NCBI GenBank assembly: GCA_943735955.1
Contig: OX030970.1
Location: 1,637,684-1,701,683 of the forward strand
DNA length: 64,000 nucleotides
From: Piscicola geometra
Lineage: Eukaryota > Annelida > Clitellata > Hirudinida > Piscicolidae
Reading direction: 5' to 3'
In this document: one piece after another, positions 35,180 to 58,754 of the stretch
Layout: the number at the start of each line of letters is the position of its first letter
Position numbering within the stretch: position 1 is the stretch's first letter
Notes under the pieces: generated by a model
What the model was told of the DNA's origin: nothing
Databases searched by the model: none
Seen by the model: only the letters and a program-made list of their open reading frames with translations
Made by a program: the position numbers and the translations under genes

Positions 35180-38100
35180 TCAGTTGGTTTTTTTAAGAGA
35201 CTCATTTTCAAAAATTATTGATTCTATCAGGGAATCTTTTGCTTCAATAGCGTCAGTCAAGTCACGAACCAACCGTTCAAGATCTCTAATACGTTCTAAG
35301 AGGGTTTGATCGTTCTCTGGTGTGATTACTTTTGGTGTGGAAGCTGTGCTTAGTGTGGATGTGGTTGTTGCTGTAGTAGGAGTTGTAGTTGTTGATTGTG
35401 AGGTAGTTGTTGTGGATGGTGTGGTGTTTGTGGTTGTGAAGGGTGAGGAGGAGAAAACAAGAGCTGGTGAGATTGTAGCTGATGAATTTGAAGGTGAAGA
35501 AGTAACACGGCTTGAGTCTGTGCTTGCAGGGAATTGATTTTCATTCAAGTTAGTAGGAGTCATGCTGAGATTATTTGTTGCATCAAAGTGGGGTTTTCCT
35601 TTGTTTCCATTGTAATCTTCAATTGAACTTTCACTTTCGAAACCAACTTCTTTACCACAAAAGCACTTTTTGCAATCCGATTTGTAGAAATGTAAATGGC
35701 TTGCCTTTGTGAAATTAAGCTGGTTTTCTTGCGATGTGTTGGGAGTGGCCGAGAAGGGTGACTTTTTACTGAATGGGGAAGGTTGGGAGCTTTTAAAAAA
35801 ACTTTTTTTGTTTTGCTGTTTTTCGTTTTTTTGACTTTTAGTTTTGTTGTTGTTTTTGTTCTTGCTGTATTTTTGTTCTGACGAAAAATGTTGTATCCCG
35901 ATTCGATCTTCTGATTTGGAAGATTTTCATGAATTCTAAATTTTATAGCGACTTAAAAAAAAACAAAAAGAAAGATAATTAAAATTGTATTTATAAATTT
36001 AATTTTTTATATATTAACATGATTCTGAAGATATTTGAACAACAATAATACTACAGTTAATTAGTTATAAGGTGCCATTGTTAGTTCGTCATAGGTCAAT
36101 ATTGATTTATTACCTTGGGAAAAAGTTGGCATTTCTAGTGGCGGACTTTCAACTTTCAGAGATTTATACAATTCTGCATCAAAAAACATATTTTTAAGTA
36201 AAGATTTAAAGTAAATTTTATCATTTTTTTACAGAAAAACTGTAAAACTGTAAAAAAAGAGCCGCTATCGAATTAATTGTTTACATATCTTTCTTATTGC
36301 ACTCGTGTCAAATTAACCAGCTGTCTATCCATTTTCCCCATTTTCTATCCAAGTTTAAATCACATTTCACCTATCCTTCATCATTCTCACTTATGCCTTT
36401 CTATCCCATCCCATTTCATCACATCTCATCCTATTCAATCCCATCCCATCCAAATTTAAAATAGCATTCCACCTATCCTTTCCCATCCCAACCCATTCTA
36501 TCGCATCCTATTATATCCCATCTTATCCCATCCACTTTTCCTCCCCCCTCACCTAAATGTTTGAGGGATAGCAGCCCTATCACCTGGTTATGGCTTTGCA
36601 AGTAGGCTTCATCCAGCGCTGTTCTGCCTGAATTTGAATACATCTTCTTTTTTTAAATTATACAGTTTAATTCTTTAGAATTAATTTTAATTTTACTAAA
36701 AATCATTCGTTATCAACCCACACCAACATAGTCACCACCGAACCTCACCAATCGAACCTCAAATGATCTCCACTATCCCCACCAATACATTTCAAACCCA
36801 CACTTAAAATTTCTACCCATACCAATTTCTCCCCCTCCTTCCCCAAAACCCCCTTCCTCTCAAAGCACTTTCATTCACACGAAAACCCATTCTACAAACC
36901 CCTCCCAAAATAAACCCTTCTTCCATCGTAAAAGCGCCATAGAACCACCTTGTTTGTTAACGATAGTGATATCGGCATTTCTCGATATCAATAGATTACA
37001 CACACTAGCGTGGCCCCTGTAGGCTGCCAAGTGAAGGGCAGTGTCGAAGTTATTTGTGGTCTGGTGGTTGATCTGACTGCCACTGTTGGTTGGGTGTGGT
37101 TGGTGTGGTGAAGTGTGGTTGGTTGATTGGGTTTGGTGCGATTAAGTTTGGTTGTGTGGTTTGGTTGGTTGGGTTGGTTTGATGTGGTTGGGTGGGGTTT
37201 GTTGTAGTTGATGAGATTGGGTGAGTTGGATGTGGTTGCGTTAAATTAATTTTTTATCCAAATTGGAACAGATTTTTCATAAAATCAAAAACCTACATTG
37301 TAAACACACACTTACATTCGATTAGAAATTTTTGAAAAGTCCAAATTCAAAAAAAACATTTATAAATTTAAAGAACCTTGAAATCAAAAGCAGGACACAG
37401 TTATGGTATCCTCTGTCAGAGGCTGCGTGTAGTGGCGTAGACCCCGAATGGGGTAGAACCGCATCGGGGTTTGCTCCTTTCGTTAATAAGTAAGCTGCGA
37501 CATTTGAGAAGCTGGGATGGGAAGGGATGAGAAGATTGTGGATAAGGAGAGAATAGAGAAATGGTGGAGGGATGGGACGATGTTGAAACGATGAAATATT
37601 GTGGATAGGATGGAAGATGGTGGATAGAATAGGATGGAAGATGGTGGATAGAATAGGAAAAATTGTGCAGTTGTGGATAGAAAATATGGCAAAATAGAGG
37701 TAAGGGAAAAGACGCTTTGATGAAAGAGAATGTGGAATGAATGAAGAGATAGAATAAGCGTGAAAAGATCAAAGAAAGAACTAGAAAGCTGATAGAAAAA
37801 CGTAATAAGTTAACAAAATAAAGTTATTAATTTATTGAAAAATTGCATACATTTGAATGAATATTAACCAATAATTTATTTATTTATTATTATTGAGTGA
37901 TATATTTAATTAAAACAATTTATCCAATGTCCAGCTAAAACAGATATCTAACCCGTTACAAGGAAAAGAGGTGGGTGTGGAGAAAATTTAGAGGTAGAAT
38001 ACTTTATTTGATACTGCTATAATACAATAATATGCAATAATATTTCTTACTTATCCATTTGAAAACCGATATCTAACCCGTTACATGCGGCCCAGTACAG

Positions 38101-38396
38101 TGGTGTGGGTCCTTCGTTTCGAGGAATTCTCGAGTCGACTTCCACCCCTCCAGCCTCTACACACCTTTTTATTTTTTAAATATTTATTATTTAATAATTG
38201 GAAATTTGTAAATTGGTTCGATGATTTGTAAATATAAATTTTAACTTTTTAAATACAGTTCAAAAAACAAATTTTAGTGTTTTAAATTACACATTTTTAA
38301 TTGTTAAACTGAAATTTTAAAATACACTTTTTATACGCACTTTTTGACCATCTCCAAATCTCCTGTCTTGGCTGCTTTTGCTAATCTTTCTTCCAT
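35180..38396 (-). CDS. Ankyrin-repeat protein with Thr/Ser-rich coiled-coil tail
   Basis: Seven minus-strand exons: 38337-38396, 38067-38154, 37377-37494, 36949-37082, 36553-36627, 36114-36173 and 35180-35910. Phases agree, giving about 421 residues. The N-terminus MEERLAKAAKTGDLEMVKKC opens a run of about five ankyrin repeats: GPTPLYWAACNGLDIAYLLT, GSTPLHAASDRGYHNCVLLL, FDTALHLAAYRGHASVCNLL and GRTALDEAYLQSHNQVIGLL. Ankyrin repeats bind proteins, so a scaffold or adaptor role is likely. The last exon encodes a Lys/Asn/Ser-rich stretch with CKKCFCG, a Thr-rich stretch and a C-terminal coiled coil (LLERIRDLERLVRDLTDAIE). The last acceptor (35911) was chosen because it keeps the longest frame; another acceptor near 35953 opens a different basic frame. 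I do not recognise a named orthologue. Confidence 0.8.
36340..36535. repeat. Degenerate CCCATCC/CTATCC repeats
   Basis: Loose pentamer-type repeats (CATCC, TATCC) in the intron between 36174 and 36552. Diverged and without a clean period. Confidence 0.6.
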
Positions 38397-38424
38397 TTCG
38401 CATCCATCAGTCTATTATGGATTA

Positions 38425-38530
38425 GGATGATGGAGGAGGGGGGATGGTGATAAAGGAGGTGATAGAGGGAGGAGGGGATCATGGAGGAGGTGATAGAGGG
38501 AGGAGGGGATGATGGAGGAGGAGATGGGGA
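38425..38530. repeat. GGAGGTGATAGAGGGAGGAG minisatellite
   Basis: A few copies of a G-rich unit of about 36 bp immediately upstream of the ankyrin-repeat start codon (minus strand), so in its 5' UTR or promoter. Confidence 0.75.
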
Positions 38531-38882
38531 TGATTGGAAAATGGTTTGATGTTGATGGGGTTGATGAGGGCGGTAGGCGTGGTTTAGTTTAGGTGAAAGA
38601 TGGGTTTAGAGAGTAGAAAAAATAGTTTTAAAAAAATAGTTTTCGAGTTTATTTTTTATGGGTTTTTCATTATAGAAACGTATTAAAAACCAATAAACTT
38701 TGCAAAATCTCACCACGATTATAATACAAACTGAATGAAAAAAAACGGATAATTCCAAAAGCAGCTTTCAGTATTTGATTAAACCTGACTGAGTTACATT
38801 GGGGTAGTTTCAAACACCAAAAACTAGTAATTTAAGTAGTGATCTAAAACAATTATAGCCTATTTCATATATAAAATGAATA

Positions 38883-38925
<43 letters not shown>

Positions 38926-39323
38926 AAAGATATGTAATAGACTATTATATATACAGAGTCCAATAGAATCAAAACTTGAGAATCTATTTATAGTTGGACA
39001 CCAATGGGGTTTTACGACATTCTATATTGTAATTATAGGTCGAACATGTGAATGTATCCTTGAATTAATATCTGTAATAATGAGTATTATTATTAATTCC
39101 AATAAAAGTTTAATAAGGAAAATAATTGTTTAAAAAATATAAAATTACCTATTTGTATTGCTTTATAATAAATAATTAAATATACAATGGCTGAAATACA
39201 ATTTTAATATTTTATCGAATTATACAATAGATCAGAGCTTATTATCTTTTGAAAAAATAGGCAAATTGGTTGTATATTTTAAAGCTATGTAGAATCATAA
39301 AAAAAATTATAAATATAAAAAAT
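38531..39323. other. Intergenic, AT-rich, with (TA)n
   Basis: Spacer between the ankyrin-repeat gene and the tRNA. It holds a TA microsatellite at about 38890-38922 and nothing else recognisable. Confidence 0.5.
39310..39323 (-). terminator. Pol III T-run terminator of tRNA-Trp
   Basis: On the minus strand the bases directly after the tRNA are AATTTTTT, a run of six T residues, which is a normal RNA polymerase III terminator. Confidence 0.7.
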
Positions 39324-39395
39324 TGACCCCGACGTGATTCGAACACGCAACCTTCTGATCTGGAGTCAGACGCGCTACCGTTGCGCCACGGAGTC
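39324..39395 (-). tRNA. tRNA-Trp (CCA anticodon)
   Basis: A 72-base cloverleaf. The acceptor stem GACTCCG pairs with CGGGGTC (one G-T pair), followed by discriminator A. The D arm contains TGGCGCAACGGTAGCGC (A box), the anticodon loop is CTCCAGA with CCA, and the T arm contains GGTTGCGTGTTCGAATC (B box). The sequence is nearly identical to eukaryotic cytosolic tRNA-Trp. There is no intron. Confidence 0.97.
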
Positions 39396-39947
39396 AGCTG
39401 TGATTATTTGCTTTAATAATCAATAAATTGTTGTCAACTGAATTGTTGTATGTAATATTAAAAAAAAATGTTTTAGAGAGTACTTGAAGTCTGTTTTTAG
39501 ACTAAAAGTATGTGAATATAATTTATTTTTAACCTTTACGTTGAGAAAAAGTTTGAAAAAACATCGATAAACAACAAAAAATAAACAATACATCTATAGT
39601 TTGTAGACCATCCAAGAGACAAAAGTTACATTTTTGTCTATTCAATCCAACAATACCACCTTAAATAAAACAGCACATTATCATGATTAATTAGAAGAAG
39701 TTATGCAATATAAACTGACAAATCTTTCATTTTAAATTCTGGATTTTTGTTTAAAAGTCTGGAAATGCCAGTTTGAAGAAGTGTCTTTTTAGGATTACTT
39801 CTTGTAAAAATAGGAGACCAAGGCAGCTTTCCCGATGTCTATCCCGTTCACATTCGAAAAGACTTGATACAAATTCAATACAAAATTAATTTTTAAGGCA
39901 CAAAGATAAGCGAAAAAGATTCAAAAGCTTGCTGGTTTCACGTCCAA
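39396..39947. other. Intergenic, upstream of the BTB-kelch gene
   Basis: AT-rich spacer holding the 5' flank of the tRNA and the promoter side of the BTB-kelch gene. No further feature recognised. Confidence 0.45.
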
Positions 39948-42900
39948 ATGAGTTATAATGAGGCTGATCCAGGCACGCAAAGAAAGTACCACAAGACAGA
40001 AAACGTCGTGGGAAATGGTTTGTACAAGTTGTGGTTACAGCAGGGACTCTGTGATGTGATCATGAAAGCCAAAGATGGTGTTATAAAATCGCATAAAGTT
40101 GTCCTAGCCTCTCACAGCCCCTTTCTAGCGAATCTATTTGCCTCGAGTCCAAAGGAAGATGTTGTAACTATAAAACTATGCTCCTACTCGTTAGATTATT
40201 GTTTTAAACTGTAAATTAAAATATTGTTTTTAATTTAAATGCCTATAGATGTAATGCGTAAAAAATGTATTTAAAAAACTTGTATTTTTGAAAGAATCAG
40301 TATAAAACCAAAATCAGATTATCGGTGGTTCAGATCGTTCTCAACTACATGTACACCGGGCAAACCTGCTTCAATATGAACAACATCAGTGACTTGATAG
40401 CCCTGGGAAGAAAGCTGGAACTGTTGGCAATGCTGGAAGAGGCGTCGTCATTTTTAGTCAAAAACTGTGACAACGAAAATATCGTTTTCTATTTCAGCGT
40501 CGCTTTGAATAGCAAGTTGAGAGATGCAGTACAAATTCTTTTCAACATAATCGTCGATAATTTTTCCTTGGTCGTGAAAAGCTCTCATTTCTTGTATCTC
40601 AGCGCTGAAAGAATTGAACCTTTCTTGAAATGTCCCAATATCAATGTTTCTTCTGAGATTGAAGTTCTAAAAGCCCTGACTAACTGGGCCAATTTTGACC
40701 GATACAACCGCATCGAAGAAGCGAATTATTTGATGAAGTACATCTACTTCTATGTAAGTCGTAGAAAAAGATTTAAATGGATTTTAAATATTTTGAATAT
40801 TCTAAAATTCAACTTTTAATATTTATTCTTCACCAATTGTTAAATAAATAAATAATTAATTAATTAATTCACAATGAAATTAAATAAAAATATTTTTTTC
40901 CTACAGGATATTCCAGCAGACGATTTAATAAAGGAGGTCGAATGTTCCAGATGGTTGCTGACAGACTGCTGTTCGGTCAGAGACATTATCTTCGAAGTTT
41001 TAAAAATGGGTCGCTCATGTTGCAACGCCGATTCGTGTTGCCCCAACAACAACTGCAACTTCATTCCATCCAACATTTGTTGTGCATCGGAGGGGTGCAA
41101 GTCTTGCATCTCGTGTCCCCCGTGTTCAGTCTGTACCCCATGCACTCCTTGCATTCCGTGCGTGCCAGGCTGCTTCAACAACCGATACTCAAACGATATC
41201 CGAGTATTGGGCACAGAGACCAATCTGAGCGACTGTCTTTTCAAGGAAAATCGCAAACTACCAGGCAGGGATCCGTCTTCCTTTCTGAATCGACAGTATA
41301 ATCGATTCCGGGAAATTTGTGGTGCTACTAGGGCAAAGACTGGTGATGTTTCGCCAACGGAGTCAAAGTATAAGGCTAAATGCAAAGAAGGTCATGAAAC
41401 ATACAACATTCCTTCAGCGGAATTTAGAGATTTGAAATCTTACAAGCGGCCATCAAGATGTAGAGAGAAATGCAGAGGAAGAGGAAGAAGTAAAAGCAGA
41501 ACCAAAGATTGTAAAAGTCCAGCAAGGTCTGAAGATAGCTTAAAGAGCAATGCTATAGAAATTCCGAGAGATAGTAAAGCAAGTATTAAAGTTGGAAGAG
41601 GTTTGAGGGCTGTAAAAAGGGAGAGGAGAGGCAGAAGGAGCAGAGAAAGCAGACAAAGTTTCGATGATAGAGGGAGTAGAATCAGTATTGGAGGCGGTGA
41701 TGAAAGTGATGTTAGCAGGCTAAGTGTTCATGGGGGGAGAAGGACTAAAAGCAGAGATTGGAGGAGAAGCAGAAGTAGGAAAAAAAGAGCTGGAAAAAGT
41801 AGGAAGCGGGACAAGGATGGCAGACAGAGTAGAAGTGGAAGTCGGTTGAGCATTAGTGATATAAGTGCTATGGCAAGCGCTAGTGACATAAGTGGTAGAG
41901 GGAGTCGCGTGAGTAGAACTGGTAGAGGTTCTAGACGGGGTAAAGGTAGGAGAAAAGACGAGAAAAAACGAGACAAAAGTAGAAAAAGATCGAGGAGTGG
42001 AAGTATGCTGAGTGTGAGCGATCATGGCAGTCCAAAAAACAAAAACCATCGGAAACCATCGAAGTCTGTCTCACGTCTGAGTGTTGTGAGCGCCAGAGAA
42101 GGTGCAAGTCGCAAAAAGAAGAAACGGAGAAGATCGGTAAATGTATCGAGGAACGCCAGTGTTTCCAGCAGGGGAGGTCATCGGAATAAAAACAGACAAG
42201 GCAACCGATCAAACCACTCTAGACGACTCAGTCGAAACGCCAGCGAAACGAGCAGAAGCAGTTTCAGGGAGAGCAAAAGAAGACACTCTAAGAGAGGGAG
42301 GTACACTTCGAATTTGCAAACAATTCCAAAGTGTGATAAAGTGAAGTATTTAGTGAAGAGAATGAATTCTGTTTCTTCGGTGAATCGCTTTTTAGGAAAA
42401 CCGCTCTCGCGTAATTCTCCTATCAAACCCCCATCGCTCAGCAACTTTATGCAAACTCCTGAAACGGCGGGTGTCAAAGAGATCCATCGTCGAACTTCAA
42501 CACATCGACGAGGTTTTGTTTTTGAAGATTAAAAATATTTATTAATTTTATTACTTTTTTAAAGTTTTTATTGACTATGAATGATCAAATATATATTTTA
42601 TAAATTATCTTAATGTATAATAATAATAGTAAGTTTTATCTTTATTATTATTATCATTTTCCATTTATTTCCAGTTTCAAGGTCTAGTAACCATAGGTTC
42701 GATTTTTTTCAATCTATTTCCATTTAATCTCGTAATTCAAACACCTATTTAATTATTTTAAAATGTCATCTAAGCCTTTAATTTATTTAAACTTCTTTTT
42801 AAATAGTAAGTTTTGTTCTCTTGTGGAGAATAATATTCAGACAAGTTTTTCAACTAAAAAATAGTGATTAAAATGTTCTATTTGAAACTTCAAATACATA

Positions 42901-45900
42901 GAACCTCCCATCGACGTAGACATCATTCCGGTAAACTAATTCATTTAAAGACAAACCCCTCTATTTTTCTCTTATCTTATCATTATTAAGTACTTCTTTA
43001 AATATTTTAAATTCAATTTTTTTTATATTAAAAACTATTTATTATTATCGATTTATTGTTAGGCTAGTCTCTTACAGGGTTTTTTATATTTTGACATGAT
43101 TTTAATGAAAAGGCAGATTTTCCAATAATAGTAGAGCCTCATCGAAGAAGTTTGTGAATTTTGCATTTTTAATAACTAATTTGTGACTCATTATATTTTT
43201 TATTATTACCAATAAATCTTTTTCTTATGTTTAATCATAACATTTAAATTTAGTATGAATTTAAAAAATATATTTTAATGTTGGAAACGTTTTTTTGCAG
43301 GTTATTAAAAATACCACTTCCAAAAAGTTATTTTATATTGTTTTTTGTTTAAATTTAAGTTTTTGGTGTCAATAATTAAACAAGGTTGAAGAAATTTGAC
43401 ACAAATTAAATGGCTTGGTGTTATCCTGCGACAATATTGTCGCAGGATAGCGTAGTCGCGCGGTTGGTGTTATCCTGCGTCCAGATTTTAGCGAGATACT
43501 TTTAACAATCTTTTTTTCTTATTTATTAATATTTAGTGAATTTTCGTAAAATAAAAAGAATACATTTAGTATTTGTTAAATATTTTTTTATGAATCTTAA
43601 TAATCATTGAATTTTCGTAAACTAAACTTAACCTTAACCTAACACTAAATAAATAAAAGATTTATAATAATTAAACTATCAAAAATTACTCTAATAATTG
43701 AATTTATCTTTTATTTATATTTTAATCATCTAATTTTTTGTTATTTTACTCATTATAAATATAATTAATAAATAAATAATTTAAAAAAACGAGTTACACT
43801 TTTTTTAAAACATGAATTAAATCCTTTAAAACATGAATTAAATCCTTTTAAACATGAATTAAATCCTTTAAAACATGAATTAAATCCTTTAAAACATTAA
43901 TTAAATACTTTAAAACATGAATTAAATCCTTTAAAACATGAATTAAATCCTTTTAAACATGAATTAAATCCTTTAAAACATGAATTAAATCCTTTAAAAC
44001 ATTAATTAAATACTTTAAAACATGAATTAAATCCTTTAAAAAATATTTGTTTGACAAAATATTTATACCGGGAATTGAAACCAGAGCGTAGCGATCTGTA
44101 GTCTAAGGTGCAAGCGCTAAGCCACAGAAGCTGTTGCAGATTTGCTGTTATAAAGATTAATAACCCTTACATTCACTGTACCTAATGAAAATCACGTAGA
44201 ATTTAACGTGAATCTATTTAAGTTTTGAAAGAAATACATAAAAATATAATTATGAATTTATTCCCAATTAATTCATAACTTTAAATTACAAATTCACTAT
44301 ATTACTAGATTATAAAATCTGGACGCAGGATAACACCAACCGCGCGGTTACGCTATCCTGCGACAATATTGTCGCAGGATATAATCTTCGGATTAAATGT
44401 ATTTTTCCATAAAACTTTTAATAATTAATCTTTTTTACCATTCTAAAATCTTGAAGAAAGAAAATCCAGACGAAAAAGAGATAGAAAGAGGTACAAATGA
44501 AGTTTTTAAAATAACAATAACATTAAAATAAAAGTTGTAAACCAAAAAAATAATAATAGATTTTTTGCATTTAGTGTATATTTCAATATTTGCATTACAA
44601 CACTCTCAACAGTCGTAACAACAACCGATATTTAACAAGCACCTGCAACACGTCTGAGACATCATACAGCGACGAAACACAAGGCTCTGATGATGAAGAT
44701 GAAAGTAAAACTCAACGGAAGACAACCGAAGATTATGCGAATGTCATCGCTGAAGAAATTGAAAAACCCTCAACGCAAGCGTCATCATTTTTCAGCATGA
44801 GTAGCGACAAAAAGCCATATTTGATGATGGTGGGAGGGATTAACTTTTCTAGTTCCAGAGATGATCCTAAAAGTCTCATAGCCATGGGGTTAGGGGACAA
44901 TAGTGTAGGGTGGTCGTTGTTAACTCTGAAACTAAGACATTTGCTACACCACCATCAAGTTGCAGTTTCAAACGGGTGTCTATTTGTCGTCGGGGGTGCT
45001 GTGTATAAAAACGCACCTTCTCAAAATCTAGGAATCGCAACCAATTCGATGAGTATATTAGACTTCCGAAGTGGCTTGTGGAAGGGTGGAGCCCCATTAA
45101 TAACACCACGAGCGTATTTCGGAATGTGTAAATGGCGAAAAAAACTAATAATTGTCGCTGGTGAGATGGAGGCAAACGCCGAGACCGACGAAATCGATGT
45201 ATACGACATAGCGAGCGACTCGTGGGATTATTTAAGTCGACACCCGGGCGGGCCACGTCTGGGGGTCGCCGCTGCGGTCCTGAATGACAAACTCTACGTG
45301 GTCGGCGGATACTCGGAGAGCGCCGGTGGAAGGGGTGAGATCATGGATGATGCCTACTCGTACGACCTTCTGACCGATCAATGGTCCATTCTCAACTACT
45401 TACACAAGCCACTCAGCCATGCTTCGCTAGTCGTCATCAACCACAAGTTAGTTTTACTTTAATGATTTATAATTTTTCATTCAATTGTATTTAATTATAA
45501 CTTTTTGATTTTTTTAAAATTAACGCGCTTACTCTTTTGGAGCAAATTTCAAAAAACTCGAGTTTAAATATTTATATTTATAAAGAGTTTTGTATAAAAA
45601 ATTAATTTAAGTATTAAACGTTAATTTCCATCACCCCAACCCACAGTTCTCTCTTACTAGTAGGTGGGAGGACCATTTCAGCGCAGCAAGAAAGTTTTTC
45701 CACCGATGAAATTTTAACTTTTGATGAAAGCTCCAACGAATGGATCTTGGTGGGCAAGCTCTCTTCGCCCAGACATGACATGGCTTGTGCTGTCTTCAAG
45801 TGCAGTCAGTCGAACACTGAGGCCTTTTTTCTGGGTGAGTTCTGGGTGGGTTTGGATGTGTTAGGGTGGTTTTCGGTGGGTTTGAGTGGGTTTGGGATGG

Positions 45901-46204
45901 GTTTTGTGAGTTTTAGGTGGGTTTTGGGTGATTTTAGGGGCGTTTTTGGCTAGCTATTGGTAAATTTTAAAGAGCTTTTCGAATGAAATGCCTACCAACG
46001 AGTTCTTCAAAAATTATTTTATTAATTCTATAAATATAATATTTTCTTCTCACCTTCACAGGCGGGATGGAAGCTCCCAAAAGTGTGTCGGTGAACATAG
46101 TCGAATGCCTTCGCTACGATGAACGCTTCAAGAGGGTGAATGTAACGAAGTTGAGAGGTCTGCCCCGGGCAATCACTGGTGCCGCTTGTTGTATCGTTAA
46201 ATAA
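39948..46204 (+). CDS. BTB-BACK-kelch protein with Cys-rich and Arg/Ser-rich insert
   Basis: Kelch-like family, normally substrate adaptors of cullin-3 ubiquitin ligases. Probable exons: 39948-40210, 40318-40753, 40907-42379, 44575-45446, 45647-45834 and 46062-46204, about 1,124 residues. BTB: LCDVIMKAKDGVIKSHKVVL and IVLNYMYTGQTCFN. BACK follows across exons 2-3 (KYIYFY|DIPADDLIKEVE, where the phase-0 join is clear). Then comes a Cys-rich stretch (CCNADSCC ... CPPCSVCTPCTPCIPC) and about 380 residues rich in Arg, Ser and Lys. The kelch blades in exons 4-6 include YLMMVGGINF, LFVVGGAVYK, LYVVGGYSES and SLLLVGGRT. The frame of the third exon stays open to a stop at 42530-42532, so the join to the kelch exons rests on donor TCG|GTGAAT (42380) and acceptor TTTAG (44574). 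The end of exon 1 is also uncertain. Two separate genes are possible, but the kelch frame lacks an early Met. Confidence 0.75.
43807..44042. repeat. 21-bp tandem array inside the MITE
   Basis: About eleven copies of AAAACATGAATTAAATCCTTT. A variant copy (AAAACATTAATTAAATACTTT) recurs at 43891 and 43996, 105 bp apart, showing a five-unit higher-order repeat. Confidence 0.93.
44066..44132 (-). other. tRNA-like segment inside the MITE
   Basis: On the minus strand: GCTTCTGTGGCTTAGCGCTT (A-box-like) and, about 40 bases on, CTGGTTTCAATTCCCGG (B-box-like, with a matching T stem). The acceptor stem does not pair well, so this is a tRNA-derived or SINE-like remnant rather than a functional tRNA. Confidence 0.5.
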
Positions 46205-47037
46205 TGGGAAAGGTTTTTTATGGGGGTGGGGGAGGAGAGGGTTAATGGTGGTTGGATTGAGATTAGTGATAAGGGAGGTTTTGGTGGGTTGTGGTAGAGT
46301 TCCCAATGATATAGTATTAATAGTATTTGCAAGTTTATTATAACTAATGCAATTTTCCCATCGAATACATTAACAACATTGGCTAATTGTCAACCCAATT
46401 TTCGTTCCACGTCTGTCAATAATACATAGAAAACCATTTTTGAAAAAAATACTCATTTCTTTTCTTTTTTCGGACTGGTATTTTCTAAATAAAACGACCA
46501 AATCAAAGTTATTCTAGTTGTTATAAAGGGCGTGATGAAAATATTGAAAAATATTTCCTCGTTTTAAATCTCACTTATCATAAAAGTGTTTAAATTAGCT
46601 AGATCAAAAATTATCAATGGTGCATTCATATCCACCTCTATAAGGAATTCATGATTCAGAATTCAAGAAATTCGAGGGAAAATGGATATATTAATCTACA
46701 TTGACATCATTTAAATATTAAGGATCGAGTATTATATATATATATGTTAAATATATATAACAATCAAATTGTTTTTTTCGAAGTCAAGAATTTGAAAAGT
46801 CAAGTTATTTGAATAAAACGCACCCTCTTTAATATCTGATAATATCCGGGTGCGTTAGGAATTTCTATTTTCAAATAAAAGTATAAAAATAAAAAATTGG
46901 AAAATAATAAATCAATTTCGATCATTAAATCGATTTGAATTTTGTTAAAATTGATTGATTAGTCATTTGATTTGAATAAGTTAAAACTTAGAATTTTCTG
47001 CTCAAGTGTTCAGGCGTGATTTTTCTTGCTGTTCAAA
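46205..47037. other. Intergenic between the kelch and phosphorylase genes
   Basis: AT-rich spacer with the 3' UTR of the upstream gene and the promoter/5' UTR of the next, both plus strand. Several AATAAA hexamers are present. No other exon is recognised. Confidence 0.45.

Positions 47038-58754
<11,717 letters not shown>

Larger units (their letters stand above)
43424..44379. mobile_element. MITE-like element with about 67-bp inverted repeats
   Basis: The ends 43424-43489 and 44314-44379 are inverted repeats with only two adjacent mismatches. Both are flanked by TA (43422-43423 and 44380-44381), as for Tc1/mariner-type target duplication. Each end carries a perfect 26-bp palindrome, ATCCTGCGACAAT and its reverse complement. 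The 956-bp element has no transposase frame. Its interior contains a 21-bp tandem array and a tRNA-like segment. It lies in the intron of the BTB-kelch gene. Confidence 0.85.

Noticed and set aside
35563..35953. Alternative basic frame in the last ankyrin-gene exon (acceptor near 35953)
   Set aside because: It is in phase and has a good pyrimidine tract, but it stops early; the frame chosen is longer and ends in a convincing coiled coil. Not fully excluded.
44066..44132. Functional tRNA gene
   Set aside because: A and B boxes are suggestive but the acceptor stem does not pair and the segment lies inside a transposon-like element.
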